Source of the DNA: Phycisphaerales bacterium
GTDB lineage: Bacteria > Planctomycetota > Phycisphaerae > Sedimentisphaerales > Anaerohalosphaeraceae
Length of the DNA stretch: 14,638 bases
Assembly (NCBI GenBank): GCA_011048645.1
Contig: DSDR01000008.1
Span: 1 to 14,638 of the forward strand
Direction: 5' to 3'
In this document: one piece after another, positions 7,714 to 14,638 of the stretch
Layout of the letters: every line of letters starts with the position of its first letter
Position numbering within the stretch: position 1 is the stretch's first letter
The notes under the pieces: generated by a model
Databases searched by the model: none
What the model saw: the letters and a program-made list of their open reading frames with translations, nothing else
What the model was told of the DNA's origin: nothing
Made by a program: the position numbers and the translations under genes

Positions 7714-8208
7714 TTATTTGTCCACGTCCTGAATACAGTTTTCAGGCTTTAACAGCGCCCAACGCTTTTTCATCGCTTCGATAATCCGGCCGTCAGCGTG
7801 AGCCATTTTCGGGTTTTCCTCGGCCAGATTGAAATGCCGCAGCGTAAATTGAGCCGCGACAATCTCCTCGTCGCCGCAAACGCCCAGTCCGGAAAAACTA
7901 CTGGTATTTTCTTCAATCGTTTTGGCCGTTACGGTGTAGCAAATCTGCATCCCCGGGGCCGCGAAGCTCTTGTATCGCACGTTTCGTGCGTTTTCCAGCA
8001 GTACCATACTCTGATTAAAGCGGCCGTGCTGACGCACCAGCCAGGAAGCCGATTCAATCAGCCCTTCCAGCAGCAACACCCCCGGCAGCACCGGGAAAAT
8101 CGGAAAATGATCCGCCAGATATTCCTCGGCCAGCGATACGCTTTTGACCGCTGTCAGCGATCGGCCCGGCTCAATCGCAATTATTTTATCGATCAGTACA
8201 AATTTCAT
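7714..8208 (-). CDS. FabZ/FabA-like hydroxyacyl-ACP dehydratase, second copy
   Basis: The 164-residue protein is a single hot-dog domain and a paralogue of the dehydratase at 6610-7101. It has His34 in ADHFPIFPVLPGV and Glu48 in LLLEGLIE, in the same positions and spacing as its paralogue and FabZ. The canonical PGV is kept here. It is probably a 3-hydroxyacyl-ACP dehydratase, though the loss of the usual EAMAQ (EGLIE instead) leaves room for a different hot-dog activity, such as a thioesterase or a structural partner. It is the first gene of the leftward block. The ATG at 8208 follows the 409-base divergent region without a clear Shine-Dalgarno site. The ACP follows after a 79-base gap that holds a hairpin. 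Confidence 0.85.
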   Translation of the reverse strand: MKFVLIDKIIAIEPGRSLTAVKSVSLAEEYLADHFPIFPVLPGVLLLEGLIESASWLVRQHGRFNQSMVLLENARNVRYKSFAAPGMQICYTVTAKTIEENTSSFSGLGVCGDEEIVAAQFTLRHFNLAEENPKMAHADGRIIEAMKKRWALLKPENCIQDVDK

Positions 8209-8214
8209 TTGTGG

Positions 8215-8300
8215 AATTTTAGCCCAAAATGACCATTTTTCCAGTTATTTTTGATGTTTTTTACCACAACCGCTGTATTTTGATTCAATTACAGCCCAAA
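8215..8300. repeat. Direct-repeat pair upstream of the lipid operon
   Basis: AATTTTAGCCCAAA (8215-8228) and AATTACAGCCCAAA (8287-8300) match at 12 of 14 bases and start 72 bases apart. The proximal copy lies 6 bases before the dehydratase ATG. They could bind a regulator of the leftward operon; chance is also possible in AT-rich DNA. Confidence 0.35.
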
Positions 8301-8480
8301 CCGTATCCCTTGACTTCAACAAAAAAAGGCCGTTCTCAATCAGAAAACAACCTTATATCCTCAAGGCATTCAAGCCCGTGTAAGGAAAAACATAACCTGT
8401 TAAAAACAAAAAGTTTACGCTTATTGCGCCAACATCGCGGCGATCCGTTAGCGAAGGTTACACGAAATGAATCCCGAAAT

Positions 8481-8520
8481 CAAGCGAATTGTTCACGCGG
8501 GAACAAATTGTCGCTGCTTG
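8481..8520. repeat. Imperfect inverted repeat upstream of the glycosidase promoter
   Basis: The left arm CAAGCGAATTGTTC (8481-8494) pairs with the right arm at 8501-8520 (GAAC, AATT, TCGC, GCTTG in order) around a 6-base centre, with small bulges on the right. It ends 18 bases before the predicted -35 box. This fits an operator, or an mRNA hairpin if transcription starts further upstream. Confidence 0.4.
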
Positions 8521-8538
8521 CATAAGGACAATAAAAAC

Positions 8539-8567
8539 TTCACTCATTCACGCGTTGAGGGTATAAT
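8539..8567 (+). promoter_or_regulatory. Predicted sigma-70 promoter of the glycosidase gene
   Basis: A perfect TATAAT at 8562-8567 lies 17 bases after TTCACT at 8539-8544 (4 of 6 matches to TTGACA). The ATG follows about 50 bases after the -10 box, giving a short leader with AAGGA at 8605-8609. Confidence 0.55.
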
Positions 8568-8617
8568 TTGCGAAAACAAAAGCATAAGATTTTGTTTATC
8601 GAGAAAGGAATACACAG

Positions 8618-11600
8618 ATGGGTCTGGATAAATCAACCCGACAGATGAAATCACTTTTTGCTGTCTTTTTGCTTGCATTCAGTTGCGTTCATTTCTTTCC
8701 CGCTTTCTTATTCGCCTGGCCGCAGGGGGGCGTTGCCGACAAGCCGCTGTTTCGCGACCCGATTTATGACGGGGCGGCCGATCCGGTATTGTGCTGGAAT
8801 CGCGATGAGCAGGTGTGGTTTATGTTCTACACCAATCGTCGGGCCAATGTCCCGAATCTGCCGGGTGTGTCCTGGGTGCACGGCACGCCCATCGGGATCG
8901 CGATGTCCCGCGACGGCGGAGCGACCTGGACGTATCGGGGGCAGGCCAATATCCGATACGGCCAAGGGCAGTTTAGCTACTGGGCGCCGGACGTGGTGTA
9001 CCACGACGGCCTGTATCATATGTATCTGACGTTTGTGCCGGGGATGCATACCGACTGGTCGGGAACGCGCGACATCATTCATCTGACCAGCGACAATCTG
9101 TTCGATTGGACGTATCAATCCACGCTCGATCTGGCCTCCGACCGGGTCATCGACGCCTGCGTTTTTCAGATGCCCAACGGCACATGGCGGATGTGGTACA
9201 ATAATGAGCGCGACGCCAAATCGATTTATTACGCCGAAAGCCCCGATCTGTTTGTCTGGCAGGACAAGGGCAAGGTCATCGGCGACCGTCCGGGCGAAGG
9301 GCCGAAGGTATTCAAATGGAAGGGGTGGTACTGGATGATTGTTGACGTCTGGCGGGGGCTGGGTGTCTATCGCTCCAAGGACGGCGCGGACTGGACGCGC
9401 CAGCCGCACAATCTGCTTGAAACCCCCGGCGCCGGGCCGGATGATCAGGTCAAGGGCGGCCATGCTGACGTGGTCGTCAGCGGCGACCGGGCGTATCTGT
9501 TTTATTTTACGCACCCGGGGCGGCGCGGGGCGGATGCCGGCAAAGATACAACCGAACAGCGCCGCAGTTCGATCCAGGTCGTCGAGCTTCAGTATCAGGA
9601 CGGACGGCTGGATTGCGATCGCGATGCGCCAACCTCGATCCGCTTGTTCCCGCCGCTGCAAGCCGGCGCCGAGAAGACGGCGTCGCTGGCCTGGCCGACG
9701 CCGACCAAGGAGAATCGTCCCTGGACGCGATGGTGGTGGCTGGGCAGCGCAGTGGATAAAGAGAATCTGACGGCGCAACTGACGCAGTTTAGGCAGGGCG
9801 GCCTGGGCGGTGTGGAGATTTGTCCGATCTACGGCGTCAAGGGCTACGAAGATCGGCACATCGACTTTCTCACACCCCGCTGGATGGACATGCTGGCTCA
9901 TACCACACAGCAGGCCGAGCGTCTTGGCTTGGGAGTGGATTTGACCACCGGAACCGGCTGGCCGTTCGGCGGCATCGGCGTAACCGACGAGACAACCTCA
10001 GCCGCCGTGTCGCTGAATCGCTATGAACTGGAAAACGGCGGCCGTCTTGAGCAGCCGTTGGCCGCGATGCCGATGCGGTATGTATTGGCGGTCTCAAGCG
10101 AAGGACAGCGAATCGATGTAACCGACAAGGTCAGCGGTCGCCGTCTGGACTGGCAGGCGCCGCAGGGCAAGTGGGTCATTTACGCCGTTGGTGTTCGCCA
10201 TCGCGTCCAGCGCGTCAAACGCGCTGCGCCCGGCGGCGAAGGCTATGTACTCGATCCATATTCGACGACGGCTTTGGAGCAGTATCTGGGCGTTTTTGAC
10301 AAGGCGTTTGAGCATTTTGACGCGCCGATGCCGCGCGGTCACTTTCACGATTCATTCGAGTATTACAACGCCACGTGGACGCGCGATTTCTTTGAGGCGT
10401 TTAAGACGTTGCGCGGCTATGACGTACGCGATCATATCGAAGCGCTGTTCGGCGATGGCGACAGGGACGTGGCCGCCCGCGTCAAAAGCGATTACCGCCG
10501 AACGATGTCCGATCTGCATATTGCCTACATTGGACAGTGGACGCAGTGGTGTCATCGATATGGCGGCCTGTCGCGCAATCAGGCACACGGCGCACCGGCC
10601 AATCTGATTGATTTATATGCGGCGGCCGATATTCCGGAGACCGAAATCTTCCGCACGGTCGATCAGCGGCAGATTCCAATGCTCAAATTCAGTTCTTCCG
10701 CGGCGCATTTGACGGGCAGACCCTATGCCTCATCCGAGTCCTTTACCTGGCTGGGCGAGCACTTTCAAACGTCGCTGGCCGAGATCAAAGCGGCCACCGA
10801 CCTGCTGTTTCTGGGCGGCGTCAACCATCTGTTTTTCCACGGGATTCCCTACTCGCCGCAGGACGCCCCCTGGCCGGGGTGGCAGTTTTATGCGTCGGTA
10901 AATATGGGGCCGACCGGCGGATTGTGGAAAGACCTGCCGGCCTATAACGCTTATGTCACGCGGTGTCAATCGATTCTGCAATCCGGCCGGCCCGACAATG
11001 ATGTGCTGCTCTATTGGCCGCTGGATGATTTGTGGCATTCCGATGAAGGCCTGATGATGACGCTGACGATACACAATCAGGACAAGTGGCTCTGGACGTC
11101 GCCGTTTTATCAGGCGGCAACGACGCTCTGGGAAAAAGGCTATCCGGCCGATTATGTCTCAGATCGTTTGTTGAGCAAGGCCCGCTGGGACGAAGACGCT
11201 GTTGAGCTTGGCAGCGGTCGCTATCAGGTGGTCGTTGTGCCGCCGTGTCGTGTGATGTCGCCGGCGACGCTTGAGAACGTGCTTTCGCTGGCGCGCCAGG
11301 GGGCGACAGTGCTGTTTGTTGACGCGCCGCCGCAGGATGTTCCGGGGCTGTCTGATATTGGCAATCGCCGCCGGGCATTGCGGCGGCTTCTTCAGACGCT
11401 GGACTATTTTGAGCCGCAACGTGATTCGGTTTGGCGGCGGCCGATCGGTTCCGGTCAGGTGTTGGTCGGCGATTTTGAAAAGATGCTCGATGCCGCCGGC
11501 CTGCGGCGCGAGACGGCAGTTGACAACGGGCTGCGAATGGTACGCCGCAGCCATTCAAAGGGACATCATTATTTTCTGGCTCACCTTGGCGATGAGCCGC

Positions 11601-12349
11601 TGGATGGATGGATCACACTGGCGCGCACGGCCCGCTCGGCGGTCTTGATGGATCCGATGTTTGAACACCGCATAGGGCTATCGGCCGTGCGGCAAACGTC
11701 GGATGGCCGTACACAAGTCTATCTTCAGATGCAGCCGGGCCAATCGTTGATTTTGCGAACCTTCGCCGATGCCGAGCTGACCGGCCCGTTATGGCCGTAC
11801 ACGCGACAGGCCGGCTCATCGTTCGCCCTGCAAGGCACGTGGAATGTGGAGTTCATCGACGGCGGTCCGACTTTGCCCCAGGCTTTTGAAACCACTGAAC
11901 TGACAAGCTGGACAGAGCGCGATCACGAGCAGGCCCAACGCTTTGCCGGAACGGCGCGATACACCCTTGAGTTTGACCCACCGAACGATACAGCCGATTC
12001 CTGGCGGCTGGACTTAGGGCAAGTTTGTGAAAGTGCGAAGGTGTATTTGAATGGTGTTTGTCTGGGAACGCTGATCTGCGAGCCTTACGCGATTGAGTTT
12101 GATGCATCGCTGCTTCATGCCGGTAAAAACACGCTGATCGTTGAAGTGACCAATCTGCCGGCCAACCGCGTTCGCGATCTGGATCGGCGAGAGGTCAACT
12201 GGAAGTATTTTCAGGATATCAACGTGGTGAACATTGATTATCGCCCCTTTGACGCCTCGGACTGGCCGCTTCGCGAATCCGGGCTACTCGGCCCGGTGCG
12301 TCTTATCCCGCAGGAACGTCCGGATGCAGATGTGCTCGCAGGGCGTTAG
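8618..12349 (+). CDS. Exported two-domain glycoside hydrolase: GH43-like propeller plus GH106-like region
   Basis: A 1243-residue protein with a signal peptide (hydrophobic about 11-33, possible cleavage after LFA at 33). Residues about 45-345 look like a five-bladed beta-propeller of the GH43/GH32/GH117 type. They carry DGAADPV (Asp55), YWAPDVV (Asp125) and GEGPKVF (Glu227), matching the two Asp and one Glu of GH43-like active sites. From about 365, PWTRWWWLGSAV, GGLGGVEI and GTGWPFGG are hallmarks of the GH106 alpha-L-rhamnosidase family. Further acidic candidates are Glu581 (DSFEYY) and Glu708 (SSESFTW). A jelly-roll-like domain (about 1070-1232, KVYLNGVCLG) closes it. AAGGA 8 bases upstream supports the ATG; Met10 is an alternative start. 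The two halves may remove successive sugars from a rhamnose-containing polysaccharide in the periplasm or outside. Substrate is inferred from family only. Confidence 0.85.
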   Translation: MGLDKSTRQMKSLFAVFLLAFSCVHFFPAFLFAWPQGGVADKPLFRDPIYDGAADPVLCWNRDEQVWFMFYTNRRANVPNLPGVSWVHGTPIGIAMSRDGGATWTYRGQANIRYGQGQFSYWAPDVVYHDGLYHMYLTFVPGMHTDWSGTRDIIHLTSDNLFDWTYQSTLDLASDRVIDACVFQMPNGTWRMWYNNERDAKSIYYAESPDLFVWQDKGKVIGDRPGEGPKVFKWKGWYWMIVDVWRGLGVYRSKDGADWTRQPHNLLETPGAGPDDQVKGGHADVVVSGDRAYLFYFTHPGRRGADAGKDTTEQRRSSIQVVELQYQDGRLDCDRDAPTSIRLFPPLQAGAEKTASLAWPTPTKENRPWTRWWWLGSAVDKENLTAQLTQFRQGGLGGVEICPIYGVKGYEDRHIDFLTPRWMDMLAHTTQQAERLGLGVDLTTGTGWPFGGIGVTDETTSAAVSLNRYELENGGRLEQPLAAMPMRYVLAVSSEGQRIDVTDKVSGRRLDWQAPQGKWVIYAVGVRHRVQRVKRAAPGGEGYVLDPYSTTALEQYLGVFDKAFEHFDAPMPRGHFHDSFEYYNATWTRDFFEAFKTLRGYDVRDHIEALFGDGDRDVAARVKSDYRRTMSDLHIAYIGQWTQWCHRYGGLSRNQAHGAPANLIDLYAAADIPETEIFRTVDQRQIPMLKFSSSAAHLTGRPYASSESFTWLGEHFQTSLAEIKAATDLLFLGGVNHLFFHGIPYSPQDAPWPGWQFYASVNMGPTGGLWKDLPAYNAYVTRCQSILQSGRPDNDVLLYWPLDDLWHSDEGLMMTLTIHNQDKWLWTSPFYQAATTLWEKGYPADYVSDRLLSKARWDEDAVELGSGRYQVVVVPPCRVMSPATLENVLSLARQGATVLFVDAPPQDVPGLSDIGNRRRALRRLLQTLDYFEPQRDSVWRRPIGSGQVLVGDFEKMLDAAGLRRETAVDNGLRMVRRSHSKGHHYFLAHLGDEPLDGWITLARTARSAVLMDPMFEHRIGLSAVRQTSDGRTQVYLQMQPGQSLILRTFADAELTGPLWPYTRQAGSSFALQGTWNVEFIDGGPTLPQAFETTELTSWTERDHEQAQRFAGTARYTLEFDPPNDTADSWRLDLGQVCESAKVYLNGVCLGTLICEPYAIEFDASLLHAGKNTLIVEVTNLPANRVRDLDRREVNWKYFQDINVVNIDYRPFDASDWPLRESGLLGPVRLIPQERPDADVLAGR

Positions 12350-12354
12350 CCGAG

Positions 12355-12403
12355 CCGAAAATTATTAGAGTTTTCGGGCACTTAATATCATAATATGATG
12401 CCC
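12355..12403 (+). terminator. Hairpins after the glycosidase gene, possible weak terminator
   Basis: CCGAAAA (12355-12361) can pair with TTTTCGG (12371-12377). Alternatively GGGC (12376-12379) with GCCC (12400-12403) can close over ATCAT-AAT-ATGAT (12387-12399). The two are mutually exclusive because they share bases. Neither is followed by a T tract, so this is not a classic intrinsic terminator. The rest of the 233-base gap to the sigma gene shows no gene; TTGACG at 12490-12495 is a possible -35 without a good -10. Confidence 0.3.
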
Positions 12404-12582
12404 GTCTGCAGGCTCCGGCAAACCACCGGCACACGGGTTGTTGCGCTGCGCACCGAAACAAAAGGGGGACAAAGTCTGGGTTAAGTTGTTTGACGTTTGC
12501 AAGATTATGAAAAAATTGTGTAAATTTTTTAGCCAATCTTCCATATCCCGTTAGCCGAGATCATCACAAAGAGAATACCAAC

Positions 12583-13149
12583 TTGGATGATTTGGATTTG
12601 TCGATGTTGAAGGACGGTAAAAACCGGAAATCGGAGGATTATCAGCTTTTTATCAAGCTGTATCTGACCAATGAGCGGCGGCTGTACGGCTATGTACGCG
12701 CGCTGGTTCCGAACTGGTCGGATGTGGATGATATTATCCAGGAAACCGCGTCGGTACTGTGGGCAAAATTCGATCAGTTCGAACGCGGTACCAATTTCCC
12801 CGCCTGGGCGATGAGAATTGCGCATAATCAGGTCTTGAATTACTGCAAAACCCGGAAAAAAGACAAACTTTGTTTCAGCGAAGCGGCAATGGAGTCGCTG
12901 GCCCAATTGAGCGTATCCCGAGACGCCAACCTCGATGAACGGCTGTCGGCTTTGAAACAGTGTCTTGACAAGCTCAATTCCAACGAACAGATGCTTATTG
13001 AGCTGCGGTATCGGCCGGGCGGTTCGACCAAGAGTGTTTCGCAGCAAACCGGCAAAGAACTGCACGTGTTGTATCGTCTTTTGAATAAAATTCATACTAA
13101 GTTGTTGTTGTGCATACGCCGAACTCTGGCGGAAGGAGGGACGCTGTGA
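12583..13149 (+). CDS. ECF-type RNA polymerase sigma factor
   Basis: The 188-residue protein has the two-domain layout of an extracytoplasmic-function sigma factor. Region 2 spans about 22-92, with SDVDDIIQETASVLW at 46-60 (the -10 recognition and core-binding part) and FPAWAMRIAHNQVLNY at 72-87. Region 4 is about 120-182 (LNSNEQMLIELRYRPGGSTKSVSQQTG), a helix-turn-helix for the -35 element. The wording resembles planctomycete and verrucomicrobial ECF groups. The frame opens at 12511, and the only start codons are TTG at 12583 and ATG at 12604. TTG keeps the full N-terminus but has only a weak AAGAGA-like site, so the start is uncertain. Its stop overlaps the GTG of the FecR gene by 4 bases, so the two are translationally coupled and probably partners. 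Targets are unknown; the upstream glycosidase is a candidate. Confidence 0.9.
   Translation: MDDLDLSMLKDGKNRKSEDYQLFIKLYLTNERRLYGYVRALVPNWSDVDDIIQETASVLWAKFDQFERGTNFPAWAMRIAHNQVLNYCKTRKKDKLCFSEAAMESLAQLSVSRDANLDERLSALKQCLDKLNSNEQMLIELRYRPGGSTKSVSQQTGKELHVLYRLLNKIHTKLLLCIRRTLAEGGTL
13133..13140 (+). promoter_or_regulatory. Strong ribosome binding site fixing the FecR-gene GTG start
   Basis: AAGGAGGG lies 5 bases before GTG at 13146, within the last codons of the sigma gene. It is the basis for choosing this non-ATG start and indicates efficient re-initiation. Confidence 0.75.
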
Positions 13150-14638
13150 CCGTTCGGCCCGAACAGCTTAATCACCTGATGCACTTGTGCGGCGCCTTGC
13201 GCGACGGCGTACTAACAAAGAAACAGTTTGCCGATCTGAATCACATGCTCGAACAGTATCCCTGGGCCAGAGAGTATTATCTGGACTATGTGTATCTGTG
13301 TACGGATTTATGCAATTTTCAGTCCGCCGCCCGCCTCGGATCCTGTGTGATTGACCCTGCGGCTGCTCCGACTGTTACCCTGGATATGCTGCGGGTTTTG
13401 GCCGAATATGAAAACACTGCCGAGGCGGCCGTGATGCCGTCTTCGGAGCTCGCCATGCCGGTTACCAAAGCCCACGTGGAAAAAGTACCGCACCACGTCT
13501 CACGATTGTCGGTCATTACATTTATTACGTCTCTGGCGGCGCTGTTGCTGCTGATAACGTATGTGGTGCTGAATCCGCGCAACTCGTATGAAGTCGCTAC
13601 ATTGGTCGATTCACTCGATACGCAATGGACATCGCCGCTGTCGCCGCAAAAGGGGGTGCGGCTGACGGCTTCGTCGGAACCGATTGAATTGCAGCGGGGA
13701 ATCCTCAAGATTGAATCGGACAAGGGGGTCCATCTCGTTCTGGAAGCGCCCGCCCGATTCAATTTGACCAGCCCCGATGAAATCATTCTGCATCACGGAC
13801 GGATTTTTGCCTCGGTATCCGAACGCGGCAATGGATTTACGGTACAGACGCCCAACTCGAAGATTATCGATCTTGGAACCCGGTTCGGGGTTTATGTCGA
13901 GCAAAAGGGCCAAACCGAACTGCACATGTTCAAGGGCAAGACCCTGCTGATCGCCGGACAGAGTCAATTTCCGCGAACCACAACCGAGGTATTCGCCGGA
14001 CGTGCCCTGCGTGTGGATTCGACCGGACAAACGGTCAAAGACATTCCGCTGCGCGGCGACGCGTTTACTCATGACATTGATTCCCGAACGAGGCAGCGGT
14101 GGCGGGGGCGGACAGAGATCAACCTGGCCGATGTGGTCGGTAATGGCGACGGTTTCGGAACAGGCCGTAAGGATGTCGGCGTTGATCCTGCCACCGGTTT
14201 GTTTGGCAGCGGCGAAAACAGTACGCGACGACGGACCAATGTGTTTGTTCCGGTCCCGACCAATGAATTTATCGACGGCGTCTTTGTGCCGAATGGTGAA
14301 ACGGACCAGATTATTTCGTCGGTCGGCCATCGGTTTGCCGAGTGTCCGCCGACAAGCGGCTATTTCTTTGCAGATATCGTCAACACGCCTTCGTCCATCA
14401 GCCTTGCTGATATGGAAACGCAGTTCCCGCTTTTGCTGGGTGATGTGAATTATTCACAGGCGAACAATCCGTCGATTCTCTTGCATTCAAACGCCGGCAT
14501 CACGTTTGACCTGAGCCGGTTCAGTTCCCACGTTCCGGGCGCCAGGATAGCCCGTTTTCAAAGCAAGATCGGCGTCAGCGATTCGGCGCCGAAGTGTTAC
14601 GGGGCGGATTTCTGGGTACTGGTGGACGGGCAGTTGCG
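13146..14638 (+). CDS. Membrane-anchored FecR-domain protein with NPCBM-like carbohydrate-binding domain (partial)
   Basis: An open frame of 497 codons runs from GTG at 13146 past the window edge. Residues about 1-60 (VRPEQLNHLMHLCGALRDG, then a helical stretch) resemble the short cytosolic anti-sigma-like N-terminus of planctomycete FecR proteins, with no zinc-finger motif. One membrane helix lies at about 121-143 (LSVITFITSLAALLLLITYVV). A FecR domain follows (about 169-275), with HHGRIFASV and the signature LGTRFGVYV at 243-251. A linker has ADVVGNGDGFGTGRKDVG. From about 366 an NPCBM-like beta-sandwich begins (SVGHRF, ITFDLSRF, FQSKIGVSD, FWVLVDGQ). It probably binds sugar outside the inner membrane and controls the coupled sigma factor, by analogy with FecR signalling. 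Anti-sigma activity is inferred. The C-terminus, possibly with more binding domains, is not visible. Confidence 0.87.
   Translation, partial: MTVRPEQLNHLMHLCGALRDGVLTKKQFADLNHMLEQYPWAREYYLDYVYLCTDLCNFQSAARLGSCVIDPAAAPTVTLDMLRVLAEYENTAEAAVMPSSELAMPVTKAHVEKVPHHVSRLSVITFITSLAALLLLITYVVLNPRNSYEVATLVDSLDTQWTSPLSPQKGVRLTASSEPIELQRGILKIESDKGVHLVLEAPARFNLTSPDEIILHHGRIFASVSERGNGFTVQTPNSKIIDLGTRFGVYVEQKGQTELHMFKGKTLLIAGQSQFPRTTTEVFAGRALRVDSTGQTVKDIPLRGDAFTHDIDSRTRQRWRGRTEINLADVVGNGDGFGTGRKDVGVDPATGLFGSGENSTRRRTNVFVPVPTNEFIDGVFVPNGETDQIISSVGHRFAECPPTSGYFFADIVNTPSSISLADMETQFPLLLGDVNYSQANNPSILLHSNAGITFDLSRFSSHVPGARIARFQSKIGVSDSAPKCYGADFWVLVDGQL

Larger units (their letters stand above)
8209..8617. other. 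Divergent intergenic region between lipid operon and glycosidase
   Basis: No convincing protein gene lies in these 409 bases. A 98-codon open frame on the + strand at 8229-8525 has no recognisable family, no good ribosome site, and low-complexity composition. The region is AT-rich and should hold both divergent promoters. Visible elements are a direct-repeat pair (8215-8228, 8287-8300), an imperfect inverted repeat (8481-8520) and a rightward promoter (8539-8567). For the leftward operon no well-spaced -35/-10 pair was found; TAAAAT at 8219-8224 (minus strand) is the best -10, with only a poor -35. Confidence 0.6.

Noticed and set aside
8229..8525. A 98-codon open frame in the divergent intergenic region.
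   Set aside because: There is no ribosome site and no recognisable domain; it has low-complexity AT-rich composition and overlaps the direct and inverted repeats expected of regulatory DNA.
8708..9901. A 397-codon open frame on the minus strand within the glycosidase gene.
   Set aside because: It is antisense to recognisable propeller and GH106 motifs and has proline- and arginine-rich shadow composition without domains.
12529..13095. A 188-codon minus-strand open frame opposite the sigma factor.
   Set aside because: The plus strand encodes a clear sigma factor coupled to the next gene; the antisense translation has no recognisable motifs.

Overview
The window looks like a piece of a planctomycete chromosome, most likely class Phycisphaerae or a relative. 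The basis is an ECF sigma factor overlapping a FecR gene that runs into an NPCBM carbohydrate-binding domain, a large secreted glycosidase with a GH106-type domain, mixed GTG/TTG/ATG starts, and moderately high GC with AT-rich intergenic DNA. This placement is inferred from gene content; no rRNA or other phylogenetic marker was analysed. No tRNA, rRNA, CRISPR array or intact insertion sequence was seen.

Left part (1-8208): the last 24 codons of an OmpA-family gene read rightward and stop 2 bases from the end of a long leftward block. In transcription order the block is: hot-dog dehydratase (8208-7714), extended acyl carrier protein (7634-7242), second hot-dog dehydratase (7101-6610), ketosynthase-like protein with a changed active site (6613-5297), intact FabF-type ketosynthase (5287-3968), seryl-tRNA synthetase (3971-2697) and ComEC (2669-78). 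Two junctions overlap by 4 bases (ATGA) and others are 9 to 140 bases apart, so one long transcript is plausible. ACP, dehydratase, degenerate ketosynthase and active ketosynthase look like a dedicated lipid or polyketide assembly unit separate from housekeeping fatty acid synthesis. Gene order and the ACP motif resemble the AcpXL/FabZXL/FabF2XL/FabF1XL very-long-chain acyl cluster of rhizobial lipid A. The active/inactive ketosynthase pair resembles KS-CLF heterodimers. An AT-rich palindromic repeat lies inside the operon between ACP and dehydratase.

Middle (8209-8617): a 409-base divergent intergenic region with a direct-repeat pair near the lipid operon, an imperfect inverted repeat, and a plausible sigma-70 promoter for the rightward gene.

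Right part (8618-14638): a 1243-residue exported protein fuses a GH43-like beta-propeller to a GH106-like (alpha-L-rhamnosidase family) region with a C-terminal beta-sandwich. After 233 bases comes an ECF sigma factor whose stop overlaps the GTG start of a membrane-anchored FecR-NPCBM protein that runs off the window. Together these suggest polysaccharide sensing and breakdown, although the link between the glycosidase and the sigma/FecR pair rests only on proximity.
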